A stretch of 64,000 bases of DNA from Sialis fuliginosa (lineage: Eukaryota; Arthropoda; Insecta; Megaloptera; Sialidae), in the NCBI GenBank assembly GCA_961205875.1, contig OY540822.1, forward strand, positions 14,634,501 to 14,698,500. Direction: 5' to 3'. The notes under the pieces are model-generated. The model saw only the letters and a list, made by a program, of their open reading frames with translations, did no database searches and was not told the origin of the DNA. Below, in pieces: positions 13,906 through 26,115 of this stretch; position 1 is the stretch's first letter; every line of letters begins with the position of its first letter. The position numbers and the translations under genes are program-made.

Positions 13906-14097
13906 TGTTAATTTTGTATATAACAAATTTTTTCACGCCTTCTTGTTGACAAGTGACGATTTACGTAATTTTTATGGTAATCTTTCGAACTAATTATTTT
14001 TGATATTAAAATGTTTAATTCAACCCTTTCTTAAGAAAAGCAATTATATTTTTATTGTGAATTTATGTTCAGGGTTACTATACTGACATGAATAATT

Positions 14098-14140
14098 GTA
14101 TAGTGTGGGATTCGAACCCACATCCTTCTAGTTCCTCAAC
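14098..14140 (-). repeat. tRNA-derived SINE remnant with perfect T-arm
   Basis: The minus strand reads GAAGGATGTGGGTTCGAATC then CCACACTATAC: a perfect 5-bp T-stem (GTGGG/CCCAC) around TTCGAAT. It shares the GGATRTGGGTTCGAATCCC core with 7525. No anticodon arm of a functional tRNA is evident upstream. Confidence 0.5.
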
Positions 14141-14269
14141 GATTGTATTGCAATAAAATATTTAAACTTAATGAAAGTTTGTTTCGAACATTGCTGTACA
14201 ATTTTCTATACAAGGTTCAATTGTATTGAAACAGTCTTAAACATAAACTAACGTATAATGTAAACGTTG

Positions 14270-14485
14270 TTTGTTGAAAGGCTTGTTCGGAAGAAGAATA
14301 AGAAGAAATGCCGGCTGATTGTCAACGCTGTCAACGTTGTCAAGGCAGAAGTGAATGCACAGTTGCATTTGTTAGACCGACTTGGCAGATTTGTATGGTA
14401 TAGATATTGTCAAACCGTCTACAGTCACCGCTAGACGTTATCTCGAGTGACGAAAGGGTCAATTGATTCTTTCCAATCAGTGACG
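14270..14485. promoter_or_regulatory. GC-richer island with repeated TGTCAACG, possible enhancer
   Basis: Contains GATTGTCAACGCTGTCAACG followed by TTGTCAAGG: three TGTCAA motifs about 10-12 bp apart, one helical turn. TGTCA is the core bound by TALE homeodomain proteins. There is no coding signal. Confidence 0.25.
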
Positions 14486-17198
14486 CAAAAATGTTCAAAT
14501 ACCGATTTATCCGTCATTTATCATTCTTAATTATATCGACCACGAAATAAATACGCCGTAACTACTATACGCGGCGAGTATTATCATATTTAACTCAATT
14601 ATTTATAAATTACATACAATAGGTACATATAACATAATATAATATATATAAAATATGGTAGGAATTTGTGAGTTATGTATGAACGTAATATATTGTCTTA
14701 TTTTTTCATTTATTTCTATTTAATGTTGGCAGATCATTGTAAATACCACAATGGTTTTTAGAGAAATACCGATTGTCGAATACTTGAGCGCATCTATTCC
14801 TGCCTAGAAACTGCCGTTTTATGTAAATTAATTGCTAAAAAAATGAACACATATTAGGGAAATGTGTATGGAATTTGTAATAATACTATCCTCGATTCCA
14901 TTCTCTAACTGACAATGAGATACAGAGCAGGGCTACGCATTACTAAACGGTAAATGTAAAATGTAAATGCCCTTAAAACTAATATTTAACTTATTCTAGT
15001 AAGTTCAATTACAAATATAGTTAGTATATTGAATATTCATATTTTGTCAAAAACAAACATAATAAAACTATACAAGAAAAAAATTACTTTGGTATTTCAA
15101 CTTATTATTTTTATTTTCCTTCTGTATATATGTATAAGTACGTATAAATTTGTAAATAAATTCACAGAATAAATAAGAAACTGAATAATATTTTCCACTC
15201 AATAAGGATTCTCAATATATACCTATTACGTATGTAAGTAATTCAGAAAAAAGTGTTAAATATAAAATACTACAGTTGATAATAAATTTCAGCTGTTTTT
15301 TGTAATATTTGTAAATATCAATCACTGGAAACTCAACCTGTGATACGACCAGAAATACTCAACTATCTGTGAAGTAGTAAATTTTTCATTATTTAAATAT
15401 AATAAATCAGTTTAAATACGTTTTGTGTAAACATGCTTTCTATGTATGAACCAATATTGTTTTTACTTCACATATATACAAACTTCACTTCAGGGTTGTA
15501 CAAAAATATTTATTTTTTATTATTTAATAACCTACGAATTATTTTAGAACTATAACAAAAAATACGTAAAAAATAACTTGTATTGTATAGAGACAAGCTA
15601 TGGTTCACCGTTTATTTAAACTTAATTATAGACAGTTGGGAAACTGGAAATTTTAACTATATATGTATATTTGTTTTTGTTTTTTATCTCCCTATGAAAA
15701 TACTAATTTAAGCATTCAAAAGAATATTATTAACGTAAATACACATTTTAATATACTAATTCAGATATATTCAAATTTTCAATGTAATAAAATTAGCAAA
15801 TAAACAAAAAAAATCTACTTAATCGCTTTGACAACAAAGCCCCTAATATGTTAACGATATGATGTGGCGTTATATATCTATAATTTGGTCACCCTTGCGT
15901 TTAGAGCGAATTGCTATTATCTGAGGTTATAAATGAATGAGCCAAGAGTGCCATAACGAACGAGGTGTACACAAACATGGTAAACACCGCCTAATGTGTC
16001 TGTGTCCATCAAGTGTCTCATCTACAGGATGTTCACTAAATAATATCAGTATTATTAATATTATCTTTTCCTATAAAATTTTATCGATTTTAATATTTTT
16101 CTGATTTTGGATCATTTTTTAGTTACGTATGGCAAAATAATCCTGAGTGACTGACTCATCAACGCTTAACCCAAACCCCGAAATTTAAAAACGTGAAATT
16201 TTAGGGACCAGAATCTATTAAAAGGGAATTTTCTGAATATTTTGTAAAAATGAATTTGTATTAGAATTAATGAATCATATAAATGTTAAAGTAAAGTAAA
16301 GTAAAATCGCGAGAGGGGCGCTAGTAATATAATAAACGTGAATCATTTCATTAACTATTTCGTGATAATTAAAAAAATAATTGATTTAATTTATTTGAAT
16401 CCCCATTTGTAAAATACGTTCAATTTGATAAATTGTCGAAGTGATGTATTGTAATTTCGTGACTGACTTACTGTTAAGGATAATAAAATTACATGTCTCC
16501 TGTAGTGGGTAGACTAGATGATACTAATAACAATAAAACAACTATATATCTTGCGCAGAGTAGTCCCAGGAATATTTCTTCAGACAAAAGAATGAATTAG
16601 TTATGTATAAGTAATGTTTTCCCAAAGGACTTCACATCCTGCGTGTCCTTTAGGTACGTACACGTCACACAGCAGGAAAAGAACTGCCTAATATTACATA
16701 GTGCATCATATATTTTGTAAAACATACCTTACATGTGTTGTATTCTTATTATAAAAATAGCGTTCATTCATTTTTATATCTTTTACATGTGTATACAGTA
16801 GACTTTGCGAATAACGACGAATATTTTATTTACTTTTTGCCTTGTTTTAATTCGCGCATACAGAAACAAGATATGTCTATTATTTATTAACAGAACATAT
16901 AGTATCATATTTCATTTTTATATTGCTACCTATATATTTTATTTTCATTAATATTATAAATTTTATTTATGAATTTTTTTTTTCTTGTCGAAGAAACTAT
17001 ATTTTTAATTATTTTTATTATAAAAGATGATATATTTTTACTCTGGAAATATTATAGTCTACATTGACGTATACAAATTTAAATGACAGCTGTAATTAAT
17101 TAATTGATTCATGTTTAAACTTCTAATTTATTTATGAGAAATATCTTTAACATTTAAAGAAACTGGTGAAATTTATTTTATTTATTATGCGTTAAAAT

Positions 17199-17648
17199 GT
17201 ACTTGGCCACTTTAAGAGCAAGGTTTACTGTTTTGGGGGATTGATGGGCTTCTTTTTTCTAATTCCCATGAACTCATGTTACTAATAAAAGAAGTATCTC
17301 TTTATTAAATCAATTTAATTACCAAAGTTCACAAATAACTATATGTTGTTTCTTAAGTACTACGACACAGAAGTTATAAAATCGTAAAATTTGAAACAAT
17401 GTAAAACAGATGCTTTGATGATATAATAATTAATAAATATATCACACTAATAATTAGTTTAAATGTCCATTATTTTGACACCCATTGGCCGATTGTCATC
17501 AAATTAAGCTGTTTTACAATTATATGTCTTTAGATTGTGATTCAGTAACGGCAGTAATCAAAAATCAACAAATATTTATAATTTAGTGCATTTAATTAAA
17601 CATGAGTCCAACACTGGGGTATGATCCAAGACTGGTGCCAGTATCTTA
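17199..17648. mobile_element. MITE family A, copy 2
   Basis: Starts near TTGGCCACTTTAAGAGCAAG with a degraded left terminus, shares the AACTCATGTTACTAATAAAA block and ends CCAAGACTGGTGCCAGTATC. Same internal order as copy 1, with deletions. Confidence 0.75.
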
Positions 17649-18514
17649 ACAACCTTAATTGCGTAATTAATGTTATATTTTAAAATCGATTTATAAAACA
17701 CAAAATTCTCAATTTTATAATTTTTTAAAATTCGTATATTTGTATCATATATTTAATAATACTATCTATAAACATTAAGGTTTATAAAATTGAGAAACTA
17801 CTATACTAATTGACTGATACCGGTATTTTTAATTTAGGTACATTACTGGCAAAGTACATAGTTAGTTAATTAAAATTAGACTTTGTAACAAATATTTTAA
17901 TAAGAAGCCCCCATCCCCCTCCCGAGGTCGACGCTTATGGGCATAGTTTATATGGTTCGATCCTGTATGAAATATTTTTAATAGGTGAGTATAAATAAGA
18001 TTCGAACCCATTACTTTATGATTGTAATAGAATATAAAATGGAAAAACATAGATGACAAATTATATGGGAGGTAATTTTTCATCCCTTAGACCAAAATTC
18101 ACTAAAAGGGTGAAGATAAGAAATCTTAATTTACTATTTCATAAATACAAGTAGAATCTTTTATCATTGCTTCATTATACTTTAGTTTCGTGAGGGATGC
18201 GGAATAGGGGTAGTTACCAAACGCGTTTGAGGGGTGAGAGGAGGGGTTCATACACTATTACGAGGGTGGTATAAGGGAGGGGATTAGAGCAGCAAGTGTA
18301 TTTTCATATAAAACACGTGGTTTCTACAATCATTGAGTAAAACGTGTCAAGACACTCTAACGTGTGCGAAACGTCGGGACATTGTGTTTATGTGGACAGT
18401 GCAATATTTATTAAAAACGACAGATTGTGACATTTGTTATTAGTTTTGCAAAATGAGACCAGTTAGTCAATATTTGTTAGAAACAAATATTTATAGTGGT
18501 TGGTTTGGTTTCAG
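17649..18514. other. Intron 2, 3-prime end, including acceptor
   Basis: Runs to the acceptor TTGGTTTGGTTTCAG at 18500-18514. GT/GA-rich patches at 18185-18290 and a GC-richer patch at 18310-18420 (AAACACGTGG, AAACGTCGGG) precede the exon. The minus ORFs here overlap the true exon and are chance frames. Confidence 0.6.
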
Positions 18515-18562
18515 GAAGCCAACAGTGGATGACGTAGCTAATCCTACTTCGGTCAATGCGCG
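18515..18562 (+). CDS. 48-nt microexon 3 of the same gene
   Basis: Flanked by a strong acceptor (GGTTTGGTTTCAG|G) and a near-consensus donor (GCGCG|gtaagt). G completes the Arg codon begun as CG at 10207-10208. Fifteen codons (KPTVDDVANPTSVNA) follow, then CG of another Arg. It is again phase 2 at both ends, hence a possible cassette exon. The frame through three exons stays open with no stop and reads ...CWTDR-KPTVDDVANPTSVNA-R. The next exon is not in the window. In a trachealess/NPAS-like protein the next segment would be the basic region of the bHLH, which would be consistent but cannot be tested here. Confidence 0.82.
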
Positions 18563-19484
18563 GTAAGTTTTTTTTTTGTTTTTTTTTTCAAATTTTAGGT
18601 GGAGGTATTTTTCACTTGATTTTAAAGTTGTAAATAAATTAAATATGAAACAAACTATTTCTAAAAACATAATTAACTTTTCAAAGATACAAAATAAAAT
18701 TAACCACAAAAATAAAAATACGCAATTCCAATAATAATTTGCAACACAAAAATAAAAATTGAAAACCCATTTTGATCGAAAATCACTGCGCGGGTATTAT
18801 AAAAAAATATGCCCCTTGTTGCCTAAAACTCGATTTGTTCGTCCTACCTTTTTATAGTTTTTTTTTTTATTCTGTTGGTTACTTTACTGTATAATTATAA
18901 TTAAGGTTAATTTCGAGTCATAATACAAGAGCTATGACAGGAAATCATTGGAAGATGAAATTATAGTAGCTGAATTTATTTTTGATATCAGAGTTTTATT
19001 TTATCATACGCGTCATGTTGACAAAAAAGAGACGTTGGATATAGTTTTGTGGTCCAACGATTTTTTATTCATACATAATTTTCATTATTTCCATGATATT
19101 ATTATTATACCGGTATTTCAAGTATTTAATTTTACCGGTATTACCGGGATCCCGGATTAAACACAAACGGTATTGGAAGCATTAATATTTATCTTTTTAA
19201 TAACGTAAATAATTAGAGCACAGCGCGGCCGTGAAATTTTTGAATTAATTTTGAAATCTCGAATCGTGAGCGTGCGTGATCGAACGTAAAAGTAAGTGCA
19301 TGATTACATTTTTGTCCGTGAGTATATTTAACAGTTAAAAAAACATTTTATAAAACTAATTTAAAGAAAAGAATCTGCCTTTATATCATTTTAAAATTTA
19401 ATTTATAACATAATAACCGTGTCACGAGCGTGAGTAAAAAAATACAATTCGTGAGCAAAAATACAGTATGAATAATATGAAATA

Positions 19485-19700
19485 TAGGTAAGGTAAGAGA
19501 AATGATTAAATATTGGTGACGATCGGTAAAGAGGGTACCTGGGTGGAATGGGGGGTATTTGGAGGCAAGGTTGTTGTATAGAGTCAGTGGTTCGGCCAGT
19601 ACTTGTAATTACAGTGTGTCAGTTCACTAACCATTGTCTGTATATGCCACATAATTGTAGGGTACGTATATAATTATATTCTGTGTAGGTAACGCCTCTA
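19485..19700. promoter_or_regulatory. GC-richer island, possible enhancer
   Basis: Contains GACGATCGGTAAAGAGGGTA, a GGGTGGAATGGGG block and GTGTGTCAGTTCACTAACC. No splice-flanked open frame was found, so regulatory use is only a compositional guess. Confidence 0.2.
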
Positions 19701-22700
19701 CACCACTGAAGTTGTGCCTTGCTGAGAATCATTTATTTCTTGTATACAGTGTATTTTCTAATTCAGTTTGTGAGCGATTCCACACGGTCAAGTTTTCATT
19801 AAATATATTCGCGTTATTATCATTCATTAGAAAAGTTAAAGTTTTTAATATTACAAAGGAAACGGTGACTAACAATTAGGACACAAATTCTTTAATATCA
19901 TAACAAAGTAAAATGCAGTAAAACTAAACCTACATACATTGTTTTCATTAATTAATTAATTGCAATGCTAAATTAAAATACTTAAGTCGAATTCGAACCC
20001 ACGTATAAATTGAGTAAGATAAGATGAGAATTATTTTTACATACACTTCTAGAAACTTAATAAAAGAATAAAGTACTTTTTCCCCAGTAGGTATTTGTAT
20101 TAAATGCCTCATACTGACCATTGGCTCAATCGAAATCTACTGTCCATCTGATTTTATTCTGTAGAATAAATAAAAGGGTGTTCTAGGATAATTTGATTTT
20201 ATCTTACTCTGAACGAAGCTATTGTACGTGAACATTTTCACCCTCAAGCAAGAAAAATAATTAAAAGTATGGATACAATTGCGAAAAATGTACAATAGCA
20301 TTTGGTTTAAAAAGTTTACAAAAGAGTATTGTTTTGAATTTACTAGAATTTCAATGTTTGTAAAAGTATATACCGTATTGTCCGCGTTTCAAAGATAATT
20401 TGATGTAAAAAATCACATTTGGACAAAATATACAATCTGAAAATGTAGAACTTATAATAAATAATTCAAAATGGTTTGAACGAATATCGAAGGGTAGAAA
20501 GAATAGAGAAATATTTCACTATTATTTCATTTACCATCATGATGTGAATATTATTCTATCTTATGTAATATTGACATTTCAATGCATTTATAATATCTTT
20601 GATATCATTTGTCAGATATAACTAAGACGGGGGTTAAGTTTGATTACTTTTGTTTTATATATCATAGATAGGAAATATAATAGATTTATTGTTTAAAACT
20701 CATCCCATAATAATAATTCGAAAAGCAAACATTGTTTTACTATAAAAGTCCGCGTCAAACCCAAAAGCAATCGGTGGCTAGAAATAACATTTATCCAGGG
20801 TTAATCCCAGGCCAAGGGTGGCAGTCAAATACCCGTATCAAGCTTTCACCCCCCATCTGAATGACCGTTTCAACACGTGGTCAGCTATGGACTTAATATT
20901 TTATCCTCTGGTCTTTAGAAATTACCATTCTAGATTATATGACTCACATAAATTGGCATATGTAAATATGTACCTAGAAAATTATTGTTATTATGTCACG
21001 CAGTCATATAATTAAAAACCAATCAGACATAACATACCTATGTACTGTACGTAGGATTCGATCTCGCGATATATAAACATATATTATGTAACAATGTAAC
21101 TAATATTGCGCAGGTCAGGTAAGTGTCAAATGTGACGTAAAAAGTGACCATTCTTGCATGTTTATTAGCAGCCCGTTTGTGATCATTAGCATTCAGATAT
21201 CGACTACATCTCAAATCCTAATATCTCTTCTGTATGCAGCATCAGTAGCCGATGGAGCATTTTTTATACCAGTCCATTGATATATTGTATTTGTATACAT
21301 ACACACATGCATCAACGTACCTTTACATATATACATATACGTATATTTGTGTGGATAAATAAAAACGTATTGTGTTTGGTGACATAGTAGGTAACTATTA
21401 ATCACGTAAACTTTAGAAAAAAAAATTAATGTTTTTTTTTATACGGTCTAATATTACGTACTCAAATTTTAAATTATTTTATTTAGCAAAATCAAAAAAG
21501 TATAGCTTCCCAATTATTCAAATCGTAATCCATATGATTACTATTTTTTGAAATGACTTAAATGGATCAAAATCAACGATGGAAATCTAAAACCGTATAA
21601 GCGACATGTACCAAATTTTACAGTAGGACAAAAAATGATATTTTGTTCAGTTTTTTGTAAGTCCTTTGTGATATACATATATGTAATTTCTGCTATCTTA
21701 TTTTACAGTAATAAAATCATCGTATTTTGCATTAAATATAGCATTCAGCGCGGCTTAAAATATTGATATATTTATTTAAATAAATAACGAATTAAAGATT
21801 AGCTTTTAAAGATTTAAACATAAAAAGTGAATTCAAATGATGAACTGATTAGGTATAACAAACATTTTATGATCCCTCCTATGTTTATGTAATTAATAAT
21901 TCCAAAATGATTTTTTTTAAATATCAATAAAATTTAGTGACTGACTAAAATCTACATATACTTTGTGTGAATGTTTAGTACCACTGTTGTAGCACTCCCG
22001 CTGACCACTCTATTACAACTGCCGGTCGCGTCCAATTAAGTATTGTCCGTTTTAGGTATTTAAGAGATTTGATATTTTTCATTTACAAATGCATTTAATT
22101 ATCTAACTCTGTATGAATGATATTAAAAGATTATTTTTCTTAATTGATTTTTTAATATTGTTACTGTTATTAAACTTGTTTGATTTTAGTATGTCTACTT
22201 CCATGAGAATTTCATTTCTTTCATTCTCTCTCCTGGTCTTAATTAAATAAATATAAATTATACTTCATTAATTTTTATATCGATTCATCCTGTTGAAATG
22301 CTCGTTATAACGAGTTTATGTTATATTTTTTATATGCAGATATAAATTCTACTGTATTTATGTATTTTCCAGTAAAATTATTTTTTCATTAAAATAAACT
22401 ACGTTATAGAGGAGCTCGTTATAACAAGATTTTACAACGTAGAGATGTTGGTTTACAATCTAGTACGATACCCTCCCGTGCACAGACGATCAACAGGGCT
22501 TCAGCATTTTAAATTCGAAACGGGTTTCCATATTAAAGCAAATCAGTAAAAAACTGGTTGTATTTGGCAGAATAATTTTTTTAATGAAAGTCGTACGCAG
22601 GTATCTGCTGTCGATACCAAACACAGAGCCGTACTAAGGGCTATTTTTGTATATTTAATCGATTTCAATTGCTTTATATAGAAATTTATAAGGTCTGAAT

Positions 22701-23364
22701 TATTTCCGTCGTACTTTTTCACTTCATATTTTTTTAGAAATATATTCAGTGTACAATACAAAAAATCAATCTGAAAAAATCGTTACGACAACGGGCTTAA
22801 AACAGCGAAAGTTCGTATCATGAAGTACCGTATCAGGACAATAGCTATATTGCATTATAGTAAAACTGCATTCTTGTGTATCAGTGGTCCTCAATAAGTA
22901 CTCAACGAATCCTTATATAATATAATTTTAATTTCAACTTTATAAACCCACGTGTTGATTCCTTTTTTCTTTATTGTATAGTAAATATATAAACCAAAAA
23001 TATTTTCAATATAATAATAAGTTTAATATTGTCATATTATTGAAAAACTGCTTGGTCGAAATTTATTTCCTTTTCAACAATTACTTAACTAAAATTTCTT
23101 TATTTTTCTAATTTTTATCAATAAGAATACATAAATCTACAGGTACTGTCTGTCCCATTAAAACATTTTTGGATTTTTGAGTCTACACGTTGTGTGTAGG
23201 CAATATAATCCAATACTGAATCGATTTGTTCGAAAGATAAAGATTCTATAATTAGTTTAGACTATATTTAATTGAATTAGGGCAGTTGAATAATTAGTTC
23301 TAATAAAATATAAACAAATTAGCGAAACTGCATATCTTTTGTAACTATGAACCTGTAGAGATTA

Positions 23365-23640
23365 ATCGAGAGATGACCGCGGAAGCCTCGAGTGTACCCG
23401 CCATCGGCACTGAACCAACCTGTATAACATACGTATACGCACGTGTGCATGTGTGCGTTTGTTGTGATCATGATCAGACTGACAAAAAATCACCCGTGCC
23501 ATGAGTGACTTCGTTGATGGACGGTTGCCAGTGTCTCGCGTTTAGCGGGGTAAAGGGGGACCGGGGGAAACTGCAGGACAATAGCTGCAGCACGACCCTG
23601 ATGACTTGTCCAGCCCGGCTTGGTATTTGTTATAATTGGA
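23365..23640. promoter_or_regulatory. GC-rich island with CACGTG, possible enhancer
   Basis: A marked GC-rich block (GACCGCGGAAGCCTCGAG, CGCACGTGTGCATGTG, GTGATCATGATCAGAC, GGGGGACCGGGGGAAACTGC). It includes an E-box/bHLH-PAS core and palindromic TGATCATGATCA. No exon structure is evident: frames are short and lack paired splice sites. Confidence 0.25.
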
Positions 23641-24574
23641 TCTATGAATATGGAACAATCACAGAACGCGCATGTATATATGTATATTTATGTTGGAGTG
23701 TATATGTATTATATATATAAATGTTTCCCCGTAAAATATAATTTAATACAAATAAATTGTTTAATGTGTAAAAAAATAATCATTTCAATGTATATTGTAT
23801 ATATTCAAATACTTATTATAGAAAAATGACACCTAGTTCGATGTAAAAAAATTACATTATTATGTAAAATCATGTACAAGACACAAGAAAATCTCATTAT
23901 TATTTCACAAAGTTTTTCTGAAGATACAGATTTGTTATTCATGTAATACCAACTGCGGTTAAAATGTCTAGGGAATCTTCCCGTCTCTCTCATACGATAT
24001 GATATATATCCCTTTCTTATAAATTGTGATATATAGTTTATTTTTATCATATATAGAATAGGTATTACAGTCAAAATGATAAACAACATATTTACGAACA
24101 ATAAATTTATACATCTGTATTTCTGGTAAAAAAAAAATGGAAACAAATCCTATAATAATTGTTTGTAAAAATCAAACTATAATATTAAAATATACATTTC
24201 AAACATAACTAAAAGTGCTAAATGACGTTTTAACTGTTAAAAAAGCACATAAATGATCTCTTTGTCGTATATAATAATGATTTGTAAGCGATTCCTTGAC
24301 AAGATCGGATGAGGCATGGTTTCTCGGATGTTGTATATTAATATGATATAAGATGTGATGTGAATTTCTTAACATATTACAGAGAATTTATTGATGCTGG
24401 ATCAGAATCGTATAAAATTTGTTTCAATATATATTGTTATTTGTTTTTATACAACTACTTTACCGACTGTTTTTTTATTTTATTTTTTTACTTGCTGTTT
24501 AATTAATAATATGTTATTCATAGAATAGAACATTAAACCCAGTGCTACCCAATAATCTGTAATAAACCTAATTA

Positions 24575-24745
24575 GCATTGTTTTCACTTATCGCTAACCA
24601 TTTACCTCTCCGACGATTGTTTTTTTCTGATTTGATGAAATTTACACAAAATATCCATAAACTATGCACCTAAACTTTCCTCGAGGCTTTCCATGCTTTA
24701 GTTATACGGATTACACCCAGAAGCCTATGTATAATGTACTATGCC
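24575..24745 (+). mobile_element. Degenerate RTE-like LINE or SINE 3-prime tail, copy 2
   Basis: Shares GTTTTCACTTATCGCTAACC, GATGAAATTTACACAAAATA and GCACCTAAACTTTCCTCG with the copy at 9575 but diverges after that. A run of about 14 G follows at 24757-24770. Confidence 0.5.
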
Positions 24746-25904
24746 TGCAGAGGATGGGGGGGGGGGGGGGCAGGAATTGCGCTTGACATATTATAAACGT
24801 TAAGGAATCGTAACACATAAAGGTGTTAACAGCTACCAGAGGGTAATTCGATGCAATCTACGATACAGGTAAACAGGTAGAGACCTTATTGCGTGACTCC
24901 AAACGCGTGCCAGCATTTCTAAATAAATACTGCATTTAACAATACATACATACTTACTACTATCTATTATTATCATAAATTATTCATTTTTTTCTTTTGT
25001 AACACTTAAGACCCGTTTTATTATTAAATCTATACAGTTTCGCTTGCATTTTTTTTATACAGGTTATTAACGTTTTGTTTGATTTATAGATAACAGTTTC
25101 TAGTAAAATTATTAGCCGACGCTAGAAGTATTAACAGAGTAAAAAATAATTATTAGTATTACGTGTATTCTCAGATTTAGCATTCTTTTTAAGCAACGCC
25201 GGCCCACCTACAATTTCATACCAATTTCTACGCTTCAACTAGCGTATTCTATAAATTTGACATTGAGTAATAAGTAATGTCTCGTCATACATACAGACGA
25301 CTACAAATTTCATAACAAAACATATACGTCTTATTATTACTACAACAATGTGTTTGGTAAATTAAATAGTTTATTTTATTAATTTATTTATAAGAAAATT
25401 AATAGCAAAACTAGACTAAATAAAATGATTTGTAATTAATTTTGTTTCGATTTATTTAAGATAGTAAACTTTATAATCGTTTATAGATATTGATATATCG
25501 GTTCCGGATCACAGCACAAACACCATGTAAGATTGTCTCTACATGGACATATGTGAAAAACATTCTACTAAGAAAAAGGAACAAGTCAGTGTATATACGC
25601 TAGCTATTTACTTCAAAACACAAAAGCTGCCCTACCTTTTAACTAACTGTATTCATAACAATTTCTATAGAATATATTTCTCAAATTTTACGCTGTATTC
25701 AATGTAATAGTTTTTTTTTTAAAAAGAGTTTATATATAGAACATTTAAAAATATTAATTGCATTTATATACTAGATATTTGGTAAAGAAGCTTCAAAAAC
25801 ATACCAATTGTTTGGTTATAAAAAAATTGACATGACAGGGTTACGGTAGATAAAAGAAAAAAGTTTAACAGGGTCAGTAGTAAGTGAGACAAACTAATCA
25901 GTAT

Positions 25905-26115
25905 TCTAGCACCAGGAAGTGGTGGCTAGTACCTGGAGCACGTCTCCGTCATGGCTAGTGCGTGACCGCATGCCCCAGGTCTCTGGCGGGACGCGCGTGA
26001 TGGGGGAACCACACGTGCCGGCTATCCAGTGCACGTCCAACCGCTCGCGCTCGGACTGCGCTCTGTCTCGTTTCTACTAACCGTCTTGGCCATTTGCTAT
26101 GTGCCCTGTGCCCAC
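25905..26115 (+). promoter_or_regulatory. GC-rich island with CACGTG; enhancer or unrecognised exon
   Basis: The most GC-rich block of intron 3. It starts behind an acceptor-like CAG at 25913-25915 and carries an open frame from 25910 to a TAA near 26082 (EVVASTWSTSPSWLVRDRMP...), with CACGTG at 26012-26017. The peptide matches nothing I know, and the pyrimidine tract before the CAG is poor, so an enhancer or CpG-bearing promoter is as likely as an exon. Confidence 0.3.

Larger units (their letters stand above)
10209..17198. other. Intron 2, main stretch
   Basis: AT-rich and non-coding. CAGTGGCGTAGCTA at about 12332 resembles a hAT-type terminus, but no partner end was found. A tRNA-like relic lies at 14098 and GC-richer islands at 13700-13900 and 14270-14480. 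No further exon was found. Confidence 0.55.
18563..24574. other. Intron 3, first stretch
   Basis: Begins gtaagt then a T-rich run. AT-rich and non-coding. A small repeat at 22290-22440 carries CTCGTTATAACGAG and GAGCTCGTTATAAC. GC-richer islands at 19485-19700 and 23365-23640 are listed separately. Confidence 0.55.

Noticed and set aside
7525-14140. Functional tRNA genes from GGGTTCGAATCC motifs
   Set aside because: Only the T-arm is well formed; no acceptor stem or anticodon arm could be paired, so SINE relics are more likely.
23805-24146. 113-codon minus ORF
   Set aside because: Composition of a chance frame (Ile/Met/Tyr/Phe-rich), no homologous motif recognised.
24757-24770. Poly-G run as a quadruplex element
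   Set aside because: A single homopolymer run; length may be a sequencing artefact and no four-tract pattern exists.
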